Assembly: GCF_039523235.1 (NCBI RefSeq)
Contig: NZ_BAAAEX010000010.1
Length of the DNA: 64,000 bases
Strand: one strand, 5' to 3'
Origin: Castellaniella ginsengisoli
GTDB lineage: Bacteria; Pseudomonadota; Gammaproteobacteria; Burkholderiales; Burkholderiaceae_B
Part shown: positions 56,846-64,000 of the stretch, one piece after another
How the letters are laid out: every line of letters begins with the position of its first letter
Position numbering within the stretch: position 1 is the stretch's first letter
Program-made: the position numbers and the translations under genes
Notes under the pieces: generated by a model
The model's database searches: none
Told to the model about the DNA's origin: nothing
Seen by the model: only the letters and a program-made list of their open reading frames with translations

Positions 56846-57805
56846 TCAGTCGAAGGCGGCGCCGTGTTCCTTGAAGTACTTGACCGCGCCCGGATGGAAG
56901 GGGATCGGCGAGGAGGCGGCCTTCTGGTTCTCGAGCTTGAATTCGGCCGTGTCCTTGTGCACGGCGATCAACTCTTCGCGGCTGTCGAAGATCGTCTTGA
57001 CGATGTCGTAGGCCACCTGATCGGGCATCGAGGCATTGGCCACCAGCACGTTCATGACGCTGGCCAGGTGGTAGTCCTTGTCCATGCCCCGATAGGTGCC
57101 TTTCGGGATGACGTCCTGGACGTAGAGGTTGCCGTATTTCTGGTTCATCGCCGGCACCAGGTCGGCGTTGTCGATCAGCATGAGCTTGGTGCCCGGGGTG
57201 TTGGCCAGGTCGGTGACGGCGGCCGTGGGCACGCCGCCCACCCAGAAGAACGCGTCGATCTTGTTGTCCTTGGTGGCGTTCACGGATTCGGCGACGCTCA
57301 GCCGCTCGCGCTCCACATCCTTGTCTTTGTCGAGGCCGGCGGCTTCGAGCATGCGCAGGGCCATGACCTCGGTGGCGCTTCCCGGAGAGCCGGTGGAGAT
57401 GCGATGGCCCTTGAGGTCGGCGATCTTGGCGATGCCGCGGCCCTCGACCGTGACCAGGTGCAGGCGGTTCGGATACAGGATCATCAAGGTGCGCGCATCG
57501 ACCGGGGCGCCCTTGAATTTGCCTTCGCCCTGATAGGCGTCCTGGGCGGCGTCGTTCATCGAAAAGCCGATGTAGGTCGGATCGTTGGACAGGAGCTTGA
57601 GGTTGTCGACCGAGCCGCCGGTGACCTCGGCGGTGGCTTCCATTCCGGCGACCTTCTTGGACAGCATGGCGGCGATGCCGCCGCCAACGGGGTAGTAGAC
57701 GCCGCCGGTGCCCCCGGTGCCGATGGAGATGTTTTCAGCGGCGGCGGGCTGCAGGGCAGACAGGAAAAGGCAGAGTGCGCAGGCAAGCAGTTTCGCGGGG
57801 TTCAC
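56846..57805 (-). CDS. TAXI-family TRAP transporter solute-binding protein
   Basis: This 319-residue protein has a signal peptide (LLACALCLFLSALQPAAA) and the TAXI signature ISIGTGGTGGVYYPVGGGIA at the mature N-terminus, followed by EVTGGSVDNLKLL and KGHRISTGSPGSATEVMALR. It binds the substrate in the periplasm for the fused permease encoded downstream. Its promoter must lie in 57806-58050. Confidence 0.95.
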   Translation of the reverse strand: MNPAKLLACALCLFLSALQPAAAENISIGTGGTGGVYYPVGGGIAAMLSKKVAGMEATAEVTGGSVDNLKLLSNDPTYIGFSMNDAAQDAYQGEGKFKGAPVDARTLMILYPNRLHLVTVEGRGIAKIADLKGHRISTGSPGSATEVMALRMLEAAGLDKDKDVERERLSVAESVNATKDNKIDAFFWVGGVPTAAVTDLANTPGTKLMLIDNADLVPAMNQKYGNLYVQDVIPKGTYRGMDKDYHLASVMNVLVANASMPDQVAYDIVKTIFDSREELIAVHKDTAEFKLENQKAASSPIPFHPGAVKYFKEHGAAFD

Positions 57806-58110
57806 GGGAGGTCTCCTGGGTGGGGTCGCGCGGATGACGCGATATTTTTATGTTGGATTTACCCGTGCGATGCGGGTGGTTTCTTGAAGGTTTAACCTGC
57901 GAGGGCATGAGCGTCAATCCGCATTTAAAGCAGGTTTCGTCGCCCGGAAACCCGCAGCGGACGCGGCTGCGGGCCTGGCGCATGCCCCGTGAGGCGCATG
58001 AATCCCTGCTGTGAACGCGGGTTTTCTCGGGTAGGGGGCGCAGTTTCTTTTTGCAAGAATGCCGACAGGCCGCGCCGCCCGCCGGTCTGTTGACCATCAC
58101 GGATCTGACC
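57806..58110. other. Divergent intergenic region between TAXI operon and autotransporter
   Basis: About 300 bases hold the promoters of both flanking genes. The part next to the TAXI gene (57835-57900) is relatively AT-rich. I see no strong hexamer pair, no clear palindrome and no gene; an in-frame TTG at 58051 could extend the autotransporter by 20 residues but lacks a ribosome site. Confidence 0.5.
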
Positions 58111-61100
58111 ATGCCGCCACTTCCGCGAGCCGGCTGCCGTGCCGCAGCCGTTTCCCCGCCCGTTCGATTGCCTTCGCGCCGCCGGGCATCCCTGCCGAAG
58201 CACCTGACCGCCTTGTTGGCCGGCCTGGGGATCTCCGCTGCCGCATCCGCCGCGCCCGGTGACTTTCTGTCTGATCCGGCCGGCTTCGTGGATGCGGAAT
58301 TCCGGGCCAGCGGCGTGCTTGAAATGATCAAGGCCCAGTATGCCTATGCGCGCGGCTATACGGGCAGGGGCGTCCTGGTGGCCGTGCTGGATTCGGGTTT
58401 GTATGCCCGGCATCCTGAATTCGCCGGGCGTGTCGCCGGCGGATGGAATTTCCATCCGGACCAGCCGGCTTGGGATTTCTCCGATACGAAACTCGACGCC
58501 GGCGGCCAGATCGATGGGCATGGTACGCATGTGGCGGGCATCATCGGCGCGGCGCGGGACGGCGCGAAGATGCAGGGCGTCGCCTACGACAGCCGCTTGC
58601 TGGCCGTGCGGCTCGATACGGATCTCGATGGGCCGGGCATCGACTACGCCATTCGCCAGGGCGCCCGGGTGCTGAACGGCAGCTACGGGCCGGATGCCAC
58701 GCCCCCCGTGACCCTCGAGGATGGCAGCCCCAATCCCGGTTACTGGGACAACGTGGGCGGGCCGCTGCTGAAATACCAGAAGTTGCCTCTGAGCGAATTG
58801 CAGACCCAGGCGGCGGCCCTGCGGCGTGCTGCGGATGCCGACATCCTGATGGTCTTTGCCGCCGGCAACGACTACGCAAGATACCCGGAGCAGGCCTCCC
58901 ATGTCGCGGGCTATGGCATGTACCACCTGATCACGCCGTCGTTCTTCATCGACAAGCCGTCGGGCATCGACCCCATGTTCCGTTTCATGGACGACACGGC
59001 GGCGGGCACCGATGAGAATGATCCTGCGACCTACACGATCCTGGATTTCACGGATGCGCGCGTCAGTGGTCTGGATTTTTCCGACCTGGGCGGCAGCATG
59101 CTGTCGGTGGTCGCCGTGGGGCCGGCGGGCGGAATCGCTTCTTACAGCAACCGCTGCGGCCAGGCGGCGATGTGGTGCCTGGCCGCCCCGGGCGGAGACC
59201 ACGCGGCCGTCTACGGGCCGGAGGCGCCGATCTGGTCCACGCACCCCGATCCCGCCAAAGGGTATTACGACACGATGCAGGGCACCTCGATGGCCGCGCC
59301 GGTGGTGGCGGGCGCCGCCGCCGTGCTGCGCCAGGCCTTTCCCTACATGAGCGCGCGCCAGATCATCGAAGTCATCCTGACGACCACGAATGATGGCGGA
59401 CTCTATGCGGATCACGAGACTTACGGCCGCGGCCTGCTGGACCTGGGCCAGGCGATCCGGGGGCCGGGATCATTCGGCGCGGACGGCTTTGCGCCCATGT
59501 TCCGGGCCGACACGAAAGGCCATGACTCCTGGTTCGGCAATGACATCGAAGGCGACGGCGGGCTGATCAAGGCCGGCGCGGGCACCCTGGTGCTGGGCGG
59601 TGCCAATACCTACACGGGCGATACGATCATCGAAGGCGGGCGCCTGGCCGTCAACGGCGACACGCGCGCGTCCGCCTTCACGGTGCGGCCCGGCGGGACG
59701 CTGGGTGGAACCGGCACGGCCGGGCGGACCGTGGCGTTCGGCCGCGTGGCGCCGGGCAATTCCATCGGAACGCTGACGGTGGCGGGCGATTACGTCCAGG
59801 CGCCCGGCTCCGTCCTGGAAATCGAAATCGACGGCGCTGGCCATGCCGATCTGCTGGACGTCCAGGGCGATGCCGATCTGCAGGGCGGCGAAATCCAGGT
59901 GCTGGGGCTGCAAGGCGGATCGCTGGGGCGCACGATGACTTTCATGACGGTCGCGGGGAACGTGACGGGGCCAGGCCTGTCGCTGCGCGATGATTACGTG
60001 TTCGCCGATCTGAGCCTGCTCCAGCCGGCGGCGGGGCAGTTCGATCTGGCCGTGGCCCGCAACGCGACATCGTTCGCTTCGCTTGGGCGCACGGCCAGTC
60101 AGCGCAGCGCGGCGGCGGCGATCGAATCCATGGGGGTGGGGGCTGTTCCCTACGAGGCCTTGATCGACCTGCGCGACGCCGGGCGGGCGCCGGACCTGTA
60201 CGATCAGTTGTCGGGCGAATTGCATGCGACCGTGCGCACGATGCTGTTCGAAGAGGCTCGCCAGATGCGCGGCGAGGTCATGGGGCGCCTGGCGATGGGC
60301 GGCGGCTCGTTCGCGCCGGCGGCGCGGGAAGGAAACGGCCTGTGGGGCCGGACGATGGCCGCCTGGAGCCGGCATGACGGCGCCGGCGTGGCCCAGGACG
60401 CGGACCGGCGGACCAACGGGCTGATGGTGGGCCGGGACGTGTCGTGGAATTCGGGGGCGCGCGCGGGCGTGGCGCTTGGCTACACGCGAGCGCGCGTGCG
60501 CGCGGAAGCCCGCAATGAAGCGCAACTCGATGGCTATCATGCGCTCGCCTACGGGGGCTTGGCCTTCGGACGCTGGCGCCTGAGCGGCGGCGTCGGGCAA
60601 TCCTGGCATGTGGCGGACACGCGCCGCGAAGTGGCCGTGGCGGGATTGGGCCGGCAGACGGCGCGTTACGATGGCCGGACGACGCAGGTGTTCGCCCGGC
60701 TCGGGTATGCAATGGCGCTGGGCGCGGCCGCCATCGAACCTTATGCCGAGGCGGCGCGGGCCTGGCAGCATGTGCGCGGATTCGACGAAGACGGCGACGC
60801 GGCGCTGTCGGGGCGTCCGGGCCGGTCGGCGAGCACCGAGACGACGCTGGGCGTGCGCGCGGACTGGCGCCTGGAGACCGGCGCCGGCGTTCTGCGCCTG
60901 ACGGCGGACGCCGGCTGGATCCACGGCTGGGGGAGTCTGTCCCCGCAAGCGCGGCTGGCGTATGCCGGCGGGCCCGCATTCGAGGTCTCGGGCGTGCCGG
61001 CCGCGCGCGACGGCTTCAAGCTGGAGGCGCGCGCAAGCCTGGCGCGCACGCGCACGACGCACGTGGAGATCGGCTATGCCGGCCGCCTGGGCGGCGGGGT

Positions 61101-61143
61101 GCGGGATCACGGTCTGCACGTCCAGGTGAATCACGCATTCTGA
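58111..61143 (+). CDS. Subtilisin-like (S8) serine protease autotransporter
   Basis: This 1010-residue type V secretion protein has an extended basic N-terminus and signal region (LTALLAGLGISAAASAAPG, residues 32-50), an S8 protease domain with triad D94 (VAVLDSGLYARHPEFAG), H137 (DGHGTHVAG) and S393 (QGTSMAAPVVAGAAAVL), an autotransporter-associated repeat (GAGTLVLGGANTYTGDTIIE, about residue 490) with a beta-helical linker, and a C-terminal barrel of about 270 residues ending in NHAF. Relatives such as Bordetella SphB1 process other surface proteins. It lies alone, divergent from the TRAP-TAXI operon. Confidence 0.93.
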   Translation: MPPLPRAGCRAAAVSPPVRLPSRRRASLPKHLTALLAGLGISAAASAAPGDFLSDPAGFVDAEFRASGVLEMIKAQYAYARGYTGRGVLVAVLDSGLYARHPEFAGRVAGGWNFHPDQPAWDFSDTKLDAGGQIDGHGTHVAGIIGAARDGAKMQGVAYDSRLLAVRLDTDLDGPGIDYAIRQGARVLNGSYGPDATPPVTLEDGSPNPGYWDNVGGPLLKYQKLPLSELQTQAAALRRAADADILMVFAAGNDYARYPEQASHVAGYGMYHLITPSFFIDKPSGIDPMFRFMDDTAAGTDENDPATYTILDFTDARVSGLDFSDLGGSMLSVVAVGPAGGIASYSNRCGQAAMWCLAAPGGDHAAVYGPEAPIWSTHPDPAKGYYDTMQGTSMAAPVVAGAAAVLRQAFPYMSARQIIEVILTTTNDGGLYADHETYGRGLLDLGQAIRGPGSFGADGFAPMFRADTKGHDSWFGNDIEGDGGLIKAGAGTLVLGGANTYTGDTIIEGGRLAVNGDTRASAFTVRPGGTLGGTGTAGRTVAFGRVAPGNSIGTLTVAGDYVQAPGSVLEIEIDGAGHADLLDVQGDADLQGGEIQVLGLQGGSLGRTMTFMTVAGNVTGPGLSLRDDYVFADLSLLQPAAGQFDLAVARNATSFASLGRTASQRSAAAAIESMGVGAVPYEALIDLRDAGRAPDLYDQLSGELHATVRTMLFEEARQMRGEVMGRLAMGGGSFAPAAREGNGLWGRTMAAWSRHDGAGVAQDADRRTNGLMVGRDVSWNSGARAGVALGYTRARVRAEARNEAQLDGYHALAYGGLAFGRWRLSGGVGQSWHVADTRREVAVAGLGRQTARYDGRTTQVFARLGYAMALGAAAIEPYAEAARAWQHVRGFDEDGDAALSGRPGRSASTETTLGVRADWRLETGAGVLRLTADAGWIHGWGSLSPQARLAYAGGPAFEVSGVPAARDGFKLEARASLARTRTTHVEIGYAGRLGGGVRDHGLHVQVNHAF

Positions 61144-61219
61144 GCGCCGGCAGCCTCGCCCCGGCATCCCGCCGTCCTCAAAAAAGAGGACAATCCTCTT
61201 TTTCCGCACAGAATTCCTC

Positions 61220-62026
61220 ATGCCTGAACTGAATGCCGATCCGGATCGGCCCGTTCTCGTCTTCGATTCCGGCATCGGCGGCCTGACCGTGCTGCGCGAG
61301 GCCCGCGTCCTGATGCCTGAGCGGCGCTTTGTCTACGTGGCCGATGATGCCGGGTTTCCCTATGGGGGCTGGGATGAAGGCGCCTTGCGCGAGCGCATCG
61401 TGCGCCTGTTCGAGGGCCTGTTGCGCGAACACGGCCCGGCCTTGTGCATCGTCGCCTGCAACACCGCGTTCACGGTGGCGGGCGCTGCGCTGCGGGCGGC
61501 CTATCCGGTCATGACGTTCGTCGGCACCGTGCCGGCGATCAAGCCGGCGGCCGAGCGCACGCATTCCGGCAGGGTGTCCGTGCTGGCCACGCCGGGTACG
61601 GTGCAGCGCGACTATACCCGCGACCTGATCCAGTCCTTCGCTTCGCAGTGCCAGGTGAATCTGGTGGGCTCGCCCCGGCTGGCCCGCATGGCGGAGGCCT
61701 ATGTGCGCGGCCTGCCGGTGAGCGATGAAGCCGTGGCGGCCGAGATCGCCCCCTGTTTCACGCGGGATGGCGATGCGCGCACCGACATCGTGGTGCTGGG
61801 TTGCACGCATTACCCTTTCATGGTCAATGTGTTCAGGCGGCTGGCGCCCTGGCCCGTGGACTGGCTGGACCCTGCCGAGGCCATCGCCCGGCGCGCCCGC
61901 AGCCTGCTGCCCCGCCGGGCCGACGCCCTGCATCCGGCGCAGGACGATGCGGCGCTGTTCACCGGCGGCCAGCCGGACTTCGCCACGCGGCGCTTGATGA
62001 ACAGTTTCGGGCTGAAGGTGGGGTAG
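61220..62026 (+). CDS. murI: Glutamate racemase
   Basis: This 268-residue protein has VLVFDSGIGGLTVLREARVL at the start (D of FDSG), the first catalytic Cys in IVACNTAFTVAGAALR (about residue 78) and the second in VLGCTHYPFMVN (about residue 195). It supplies D-glutamate for peptidoglycan. It is followed by a converging gene and an inverted repeat (62026-62055). Confidence 0.95.
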   Translation: MPELNADPDRPVLVFDSGIGGLTVLREARVLMPERRFVYVADDAGFPYGGWDEGALRERIVRLFEGLLREHGPALCIVACNTAFTVAGAALRAAYPVMTFVGTVPAIKPAAERTHSGRVSVLATPGTVQRDYTRDLIQSFASQCQVNLVGSPRLARMAEAYVRGLPVSDEAVAAEIAPCFTRDGDARTDIVVLGCTHYPFMVNVFRRLAPWPVDWLDPAEAIARRARSLLPRRADALHPAQDDAALFTGGQPDFATRRLMNSFGLKVG

Positions 62027-62055
62027 GCGTCCAAGCCGGTCCCGGCCGGGACGCC
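62026..62055. terminator. GC-rich inverted repeat between murI and the MidA-like gene
   Basis: GGCGTCC (62026-62032) and GGACGCC (62049-62055) form a 7-bp stem between convergent genes, with a further GC-rich inner pairing. No T-run follows, so terminator function is only likely from position. Confidence 0.35.
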
Positions 62056-62073
62056 GGGGTCGCGCACGCCGGA

Positions 62074-63255
62074 CTACAACCGGTCGCGCCGGTCCCCGCG
62101 CGCAAAGCCCAGCAAGGGCGCATCCAGGCCCTTGCCGAGGGCCAGCACCTTGAACAATTCGCCCATTTCGGCCTCGGACAGCAGCGTGTTCAGGGCGGTC
62201 AACTGGCGCGCGCGCCGTACAGGGTCGTCGCCCGGCGCATGGATCAGGTCGATCAGGCCCGCGTTCATCAGAAACCGCGCCTGGGAGGTGTAGCCCAGCA
62301 CGCTCAGCCCGCCGTCCAGCGCGGCATCGGCCATGGCGGTGAAGTCCACGTGGGTGGTGATGTCCTGCAGGCCGGGCAGGATGAGCGCCTGGTCATGGGC
62401 ATGATGGCGGAAGTGGCACATCAGCGTGCCGCGCAGGCGCTGGGGGTGGTAGTACTCGGCTTGCGGAAAGCCGTAGTCGATCAGCAGGGCGGCGCCCCGC
62501 TGCAGCCAGCGGCCCATGTCGCGCACCCAGGCCTCGGCCTGGAAGTTGATTTCCGACTGATAGCCGGGCAGGGCGGGCATGCGGGCGGCCAGCGCCGCCG
62601 CCGTGGGGGGCGGCGCTTCGCGCGTCGCCCAGCGAAAGGGCGCGGCGGCCTCGGGCCGGGCATCCAGGGCGACGCCCAGCAGCTCGGCCGCGCCCGCGGC
62701 GTTCCAGCGGAACAGGACGGCAGGCATGGCGTCCAGAACCTCATTGGCGATCACGCAGCCATTGAAGGACGACGGCAGCGCATCGCGCCAGCGCACCCGG
62801 CCTTCCCAGGCCGACAGGCGGTCCTGCTGGCGGGCGCGCAGGTCGGCGGACAGTTCCAGGATTTCGTATTCGACTTCGACGCCCTGCTCTTGCAAGGCGG
62901 GAATCAGCGCGGCGGCGAGAGCGCCCGATCCCGCGCCGAACTCCAGGACGCGGGCGGATGCGCTGGCCTGCAGCACCTGGGCAACCTGGCGGGCGAGCGC
63001 CCGGCCGAACAAGGGGCTGGTTTCGGGGGCGGTGGTGAAATCGCCGTCCCGGTGGAACTTGGCGCTGCCCGCGCTGTAGTAGCCCAGGCCGGGAGCGTAC
63101 AGAGCGGCTTCCATCCACCGCTCGAACGGCAGCCAGCCCCCGGCGTCGCGGATGCGTTCCACGAGCATGGCCTGGACGCGGGCGCCGTGGGCGCGTGCGT
63201 CGTCGTCGGGCTCGGGCAGGCCGGAGGGCGTATAAACGGCGGGCAGTTCGATCAT
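62074..63255 (-). CDS. SAM-dependent methyltransferase, MidA/NDUFAF7-like (COG1565)
   Basis: This 393-residue protein has GWLPFERWMEAALYAPGLGY at about residue 38, TAPETSPLFGRALARQ, the SAM motif VLEFGAGSGALAAALIPAL (about residue 96), FNGCVIANEVLDAMPAVLF and ALLIDYGFPQAEYYHPQRLR. The mitochondrial relative NDUFAF7/MidA dimethylates an arginine of a complex I subunit; whether bacterial members do the same is not established. It is followed downstream by nothing in the same direction except convergence with murI. Confidence 0.92.
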   Translation of the reverse strand: MIELPAVYTPSGLPEPDDDARAHGARVQAMLVERIRDAGGWLPFERWMEAALYAPGLGYYSAGSAKFHRDGDFTTAPETSPLFGRALARQVAQVLQASASARVLEFGAGSGALAAALIPALQEQGVEVEYEILELSADLRARQQDRLSAWEGRVRWRDALPSSFNGCVIANEVLDAMPAVLFRWNAAGAAELLGVALDARPEAAAPFRWATREAPPPTAAALAARMPALPGYQSEINFQAEAWVRDMGRWLQRGAALLIDYGFPQAEYYHPQRLRGTLMCHFRHHAHDQALILPGLQDITTHVDFTAMADAALDGGLSVLGYTSQARFLMNAGLIDLIHAPGDDPVRRARQLTALNTLLSEAEMGELFKVLALGKGLDAPLLGFARGDRRDRL

Positions 63256-63312
63256 GCGCGAAGCATAACAGGACGCATCCGGGCGCCGCTCAAGGCGCCC
63301 GGAGGGATCGGA

Positions 63313-64000
63313 TCAGGCGAAGCGGGGGCGCGGCGCGCGCGCCTGGTCCTGGCGGGCCTGCCGCTTGAAGGCCGGTTTGGCGCCGGTCTTGCCGGCGGCG
63401 GGCCGGGCGGCGCGCGGCGCGTCGCCGTCACGGCCCTGACGCGGCGCGGCGCTGCGGGGCGCGCGGTCGGCCTTGGGGTGGAAGCTGGGACGGCCTTCGC
63501 CGCGATCCGGGCGCGAGAAGGCGGGCTTGTCCTGTTCCCAGGGCTTGCGGGCGCGGGCGGGGCGGGTGTCGTCGATGGCCTGCCCGTCTTGCTGCCAGGC
63601 GGGTTTGCCGCGGGCGTAGGCAGGGCGGGTGTCGGCGCCTGCTTGACCGTCTTGCTGCCAGGGCTTGCGCGCGCGCGGCGCGGCGCCGCTGGCGGGGCCG
63701 TCCTTGTGCCAGGGTTTGCCATGGGGCTTGCCGCCTTGCGGGCGTGCGCCCCGGGCGGGCTTGTCCTTGTAGGTGGGCCGCACGGACCGCTGCGGCTCCA
63801 GGCCGGGGATGGTTTCCATGGGGATGGCCTGGCCGATGAAGTGCTCGATGCGGCGGACCTTGTGGCGCTCCGCATGCACGGCAAGCGTGATGGCCTGTCC
63901 GTCGCGTCCGGCGCGGCCGGTGCGGCCGATGCGGTGCACGTAGTCTTCGGCCTGCAGGGGCAGGTCGTAGTTCACGGCGTGGCTGATGGTCTGCACGTCG
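63313..64000 (-). CDS. rhlE: DEAD-box RNA helicase (RhlE type), C-terminal part, cut by window edge
   Basis: Only the last 229 or so residues lie in the window; the gene continues past base 64000. The frame is open to the edge and reads DVQTISHAVNYDLPLQAEDY, helicase motif V, then motif VI YVHRIGRTGRAGRDG. After a short linker (IPMETIPGLEPQRS) comes a basic, low-complexity tail of about 150 residues with repeats such as RKPWQQDGQAGADTRPAYAR and KPAWQQDGQAIDDTRPARAR. RhlE proteins unwind RNA in ribosome assembly and RNA decay, and such tails bind RNA. The gene symbol rests on motif VI and the tail type only. Confidence 0.85.
   Translation of the reverse strand, partial: DVQTISHAVNYDLPLQAEDYVHRIGRTGRAGRDGQAITLAVHAERHKVRRIEHFIGQAIPMETIPGLEPQRSVRPTYKDKPARGARPQGGKPHGKPWHKDGPASGAAPRARKPWQQDGQAGADTRPAYARGKPAWQQDGQAIDDTRPARARKPWEQDKPAFSRPDRGEGRPSFHPKADRAPRSAAPRQGRDGDAPRAARPAAGKTGAKPAFKRQARQDQARAPRPRFA

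Noticed and set aside
1..64000. CRISPR arrays, tRNA/rRNA genes, insertion sequences, prophage or attachment sites
   Set aside because: None was found on either strand; no spaced direct repeats, no transposase or integrase other than XerC, no cloverleaf-like sequence.

Overview
The window is a high-GC, densely packed chromosomal segment from a betaproteobacterium, most likely of the family Alcaligenaceae (Bordetella, Achromobacter, Castellaniella or Alcaligenes relatives). The assignment rests on the PhaM-type PHA granule protein, a single-cysteine DksA, a NirK that reads like the Alcaligenes faecalis enzyme, the order metK / LpxL-type acyltransferases / dapF / DUF484 / xerC, and the ahcY - holin-like - metF block. 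This is inference from protein content and gene order; no rRNA or tRNA gene is present. No insertion sequence, phage, CRISPR array or replication origin was found. Most of the DNA is housekeeping.

Layout. 1-8000: a cut-off NUDIX protein, PhaM, GlmU, an LPS-type glycosyltransferase, a gamma-carbonic anhydrase homologue, WaaC, WaaA, GalU and a 57-residue membrane protein coupled to galU. 8200-15000: a PLP D-amino-acid enzyme, CoaX, BirA, an alpha/beta hydrolase, DacC, YbeD, LipB (without LipA next to it) and an enoyl-CoA hydratase-like protein. 15100-17650: a denitrification island (NirV-like protein, copper nitrite reductase NirK, small cytochrome c) with three FNR/NNR-like boxes. 17739-19490: a lower-GC two-gene unit encoding a eukaryotic-type ubiquitin-specific protease (complete Cys and His boxes) behind a small acidic CesT-like type III secretion chaperone; this is the most unusual part of the window. 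19682-23576: an RpiR regulator and C45 acyltransferase/peptidase, divergent from a class III aminotransferase and a CMD-family protein. 23587-28798: cobalamin adenosyltransferase, GNAT, CusF-like protein, HslVU, DksA and a COG0523 GTPase.

28950-33055 holds a methionine-rich secreted peptide, a YedY-like molybdoenzyme and a cytochrome b561 in one operon, divergent from an OmpR-type two-component pair. The set resembles known hypochlorite/methionine-sulfoxide repair systems. 33077-35380 is a zinc module: Zur, a near-perfect Zur box, a 47-residue membrane ORF, and an ABC ATPase and permease without a binding protein. 35410-39907 holds xerC, DUF484, dapF and two lipid A acyltransferases. Divergent from them is metK, whose leader carries a SAM-II-like riboswitch. 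41433-47961 is a TetR-controlled RND efflux operon with an operator palindrome. 47995-50768 is an SAH riboswitch followed by ahcY, a holin-like gene and metF, so the activated methyl cycle appears to be controlled by two riboswitch classes 8 kb apart.

50817-64000 carries 5-formyl-THF cyclo-ligase, a lytic transglycosylase lipoprotein, CCA-adding enzyme, a TRAP-TAXI transporter, a subtilisin-type autotransporter, glutamate racemase, a MidA-like methyltransferase and the C-terminal part of a RhlE-type DEAD-box helicase cut by the window edge. Neighbouring genes commonly overlap by four bases (ATGA or GTGA), which indicates translational coupling in most operons here.
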